Shown in pieces: positions 63,769-64,000 of a DNA stretch of 64,000 nt (the stretch's first letter is position 1; each line of letters opens with the position of its first letter). The notes beneath the pieces are model-generated. The model did not search any database. It was not told the DNA's origin and was given only the letters and a program-made list of their open reading frames with translations. The stretch covers positions 358,688 through 422,687 of the forward strand of contig RPGQ01000037.1 in NCBI GenBank assembly GCA_004193595.1, written 5' to 3'. Position numbers and translations under genes: made by a program. Source of the stretch: Desulfobacteraceae bacterium Eth-SRB2. Lineage in GTDB: Bacteria; Desulfobacterota; Desulfobacteria; Desulfobacterales; UBA11574.

Positions 63769-64000
63769 ATGAAAGACCGTTTTTATATTATTCCTGTGGG
63801 CGTTATAAAAAAACAGGATGAAAATGTATGGATTGAGGTCTACGAAAAATATAATGAGGCTCTTTTGGGTTTAGATGAATTTTCTCATATAATCGTATGT
63901 TACTGGTTTCATGAGAATGACACTCTTGAAAAGAGGAAAGTAATGCAGGTCCATCCGAGGAGAAATAAGAAAAACCCCTTAACAGGGGTGTTTGCGACCC
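63769..64000 (+). CDS. trmO: tRNA t6A37 N6-methyltransferase TrmO-like (TsaA), N-terminal part
   Basis: The 77 visible residues begin MKDRFYIIPVGVIKK and include LLGLDEFSHIIVCYWFHEND, VHPR and NPLTGVFAT, the TsaA/TrmO signature (F-S-H-I-x-V-x-x-W-F-H). TrmO adds a methyl group to t6A at position 37 of certain tRNAs. GAAAGGAGA precedes the ATG. It runs off the right edge. Confidence 0.88.
   Translation, partial: MKDRFYIIPVGVIKKQDENVWIEVYEKYNEALLGLDEFSHIIVCYWFHENDTLEKRKVMQVHPRRNKKNPLTGVFAT

Noticed and set aside
1..64000. tRNA or rRNA genes
   Set aside because: No cloverleaf-like sequence with a T-loop GTTCGAATC-type core and CCA end, and no rRNA-like segment, was found by eye; a tRNAscan run would be needed to be sure.

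Overview
The window is about 64 kb of chromosome, probably from a free-living Desulfobacterota (Desulfobacterales-like) bacterium. This is inferred from gene content: an archaeal-type phosphoglycerate mutase, a DAHP synthase-prephenate dehydratase fusion, dense two-component/PAS/GGDEF signalling, and many small inverted-repeat elements. No rRNA or universal-marker phylogeny is available here, so the placement is soft. I see no tRNA or rRNA gene. Most start codons were chosen by Shine-Dalgarno position.

Layout. (1) 1-13.5 kb is housekeeping and signalling: a nucleotidyltransferase fragment, phosphoglycerate mutase, PutA, glycogen synthase, a response regulator overlapping a PilZ gene with a CTG start, a flavodoxin-like protein, a hybrid histidine kinase, a Cys-rich protein whose 3' end was rewritten by a small transposable element, and AroB. 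(2) 13.6-20.8 kb holds an aromatic biosynthesis gene controlled by a Phe-rich leader-peptide attenuator, then a gamma carbonic anhydrase, a CoA ligase, 1.2 kb of repeats and PanE. (3) 21-48.2 kb is a defence island. It opens with a hypothetical (possibly MazF-like) protein, an ECF-like sigma factor, a putative zinc-binding anti-sigma factor and a Lon-type Ser/Lys protease fused to a helical-repeat region. Next come Cas6, nucleotidyltransferase genes, a decayed second cas6 fragment, a full type III-A complex (Cas10, Csm2-5), an MNT-HEPN pair, Csx20, a CARF-HEPN Csx1-type nuclease, a 28-repeat CRISPR array, a TPR protein, a primase-polymerase (CAPP-like), Cas1, Cas2, and a PD-(D/E)xK nuclease-STAND ATPase with a small partner. 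(4) 48.4-64 kb is chromosomal: an NtrB/NtrC-type two-component pair, LolA, NadA, a response regulator-GGDEF protein, LepA, LeuCD, an FAH-family enzyme, TrmJ, Ndk, a frameshifted DUF192 gene, a YibQ-type deacetylase and a TrmO fragment.

How it works together. The Csm complex has intact HD and GGDD motifs, so it should cut DNA and make cyclic oligoadenylate. The CARF-HEPN protein is the obvious receiver, and Csx20 is a likely ring nuclease that ends the signal. Cas1-Cas2 with the primase-polymerase and TPR protein form an adaptation module. The most interesting candidate is the sigma/anti-sigma/Lon-TPR set immediately upstream of cas6. It resembles in logic the known CalpL-CalpT-CalpS system (a cyclic-nucleotide-activated Lon protease releasing a sigma factor) but has no SAVED domain that I can see; the Lon domain is joined to a helical region instead. 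The second candidate is the nuclease-STAND ATPase plus 144-residue partner after cas2.

The intergenic regions carry at least five repeat families. One is a 142-bp element with GAGACC ends and 5-bp target duplications, found twice; one copy is nested in a 193-bp palindromic element, and the other sits inside a coding sequence.
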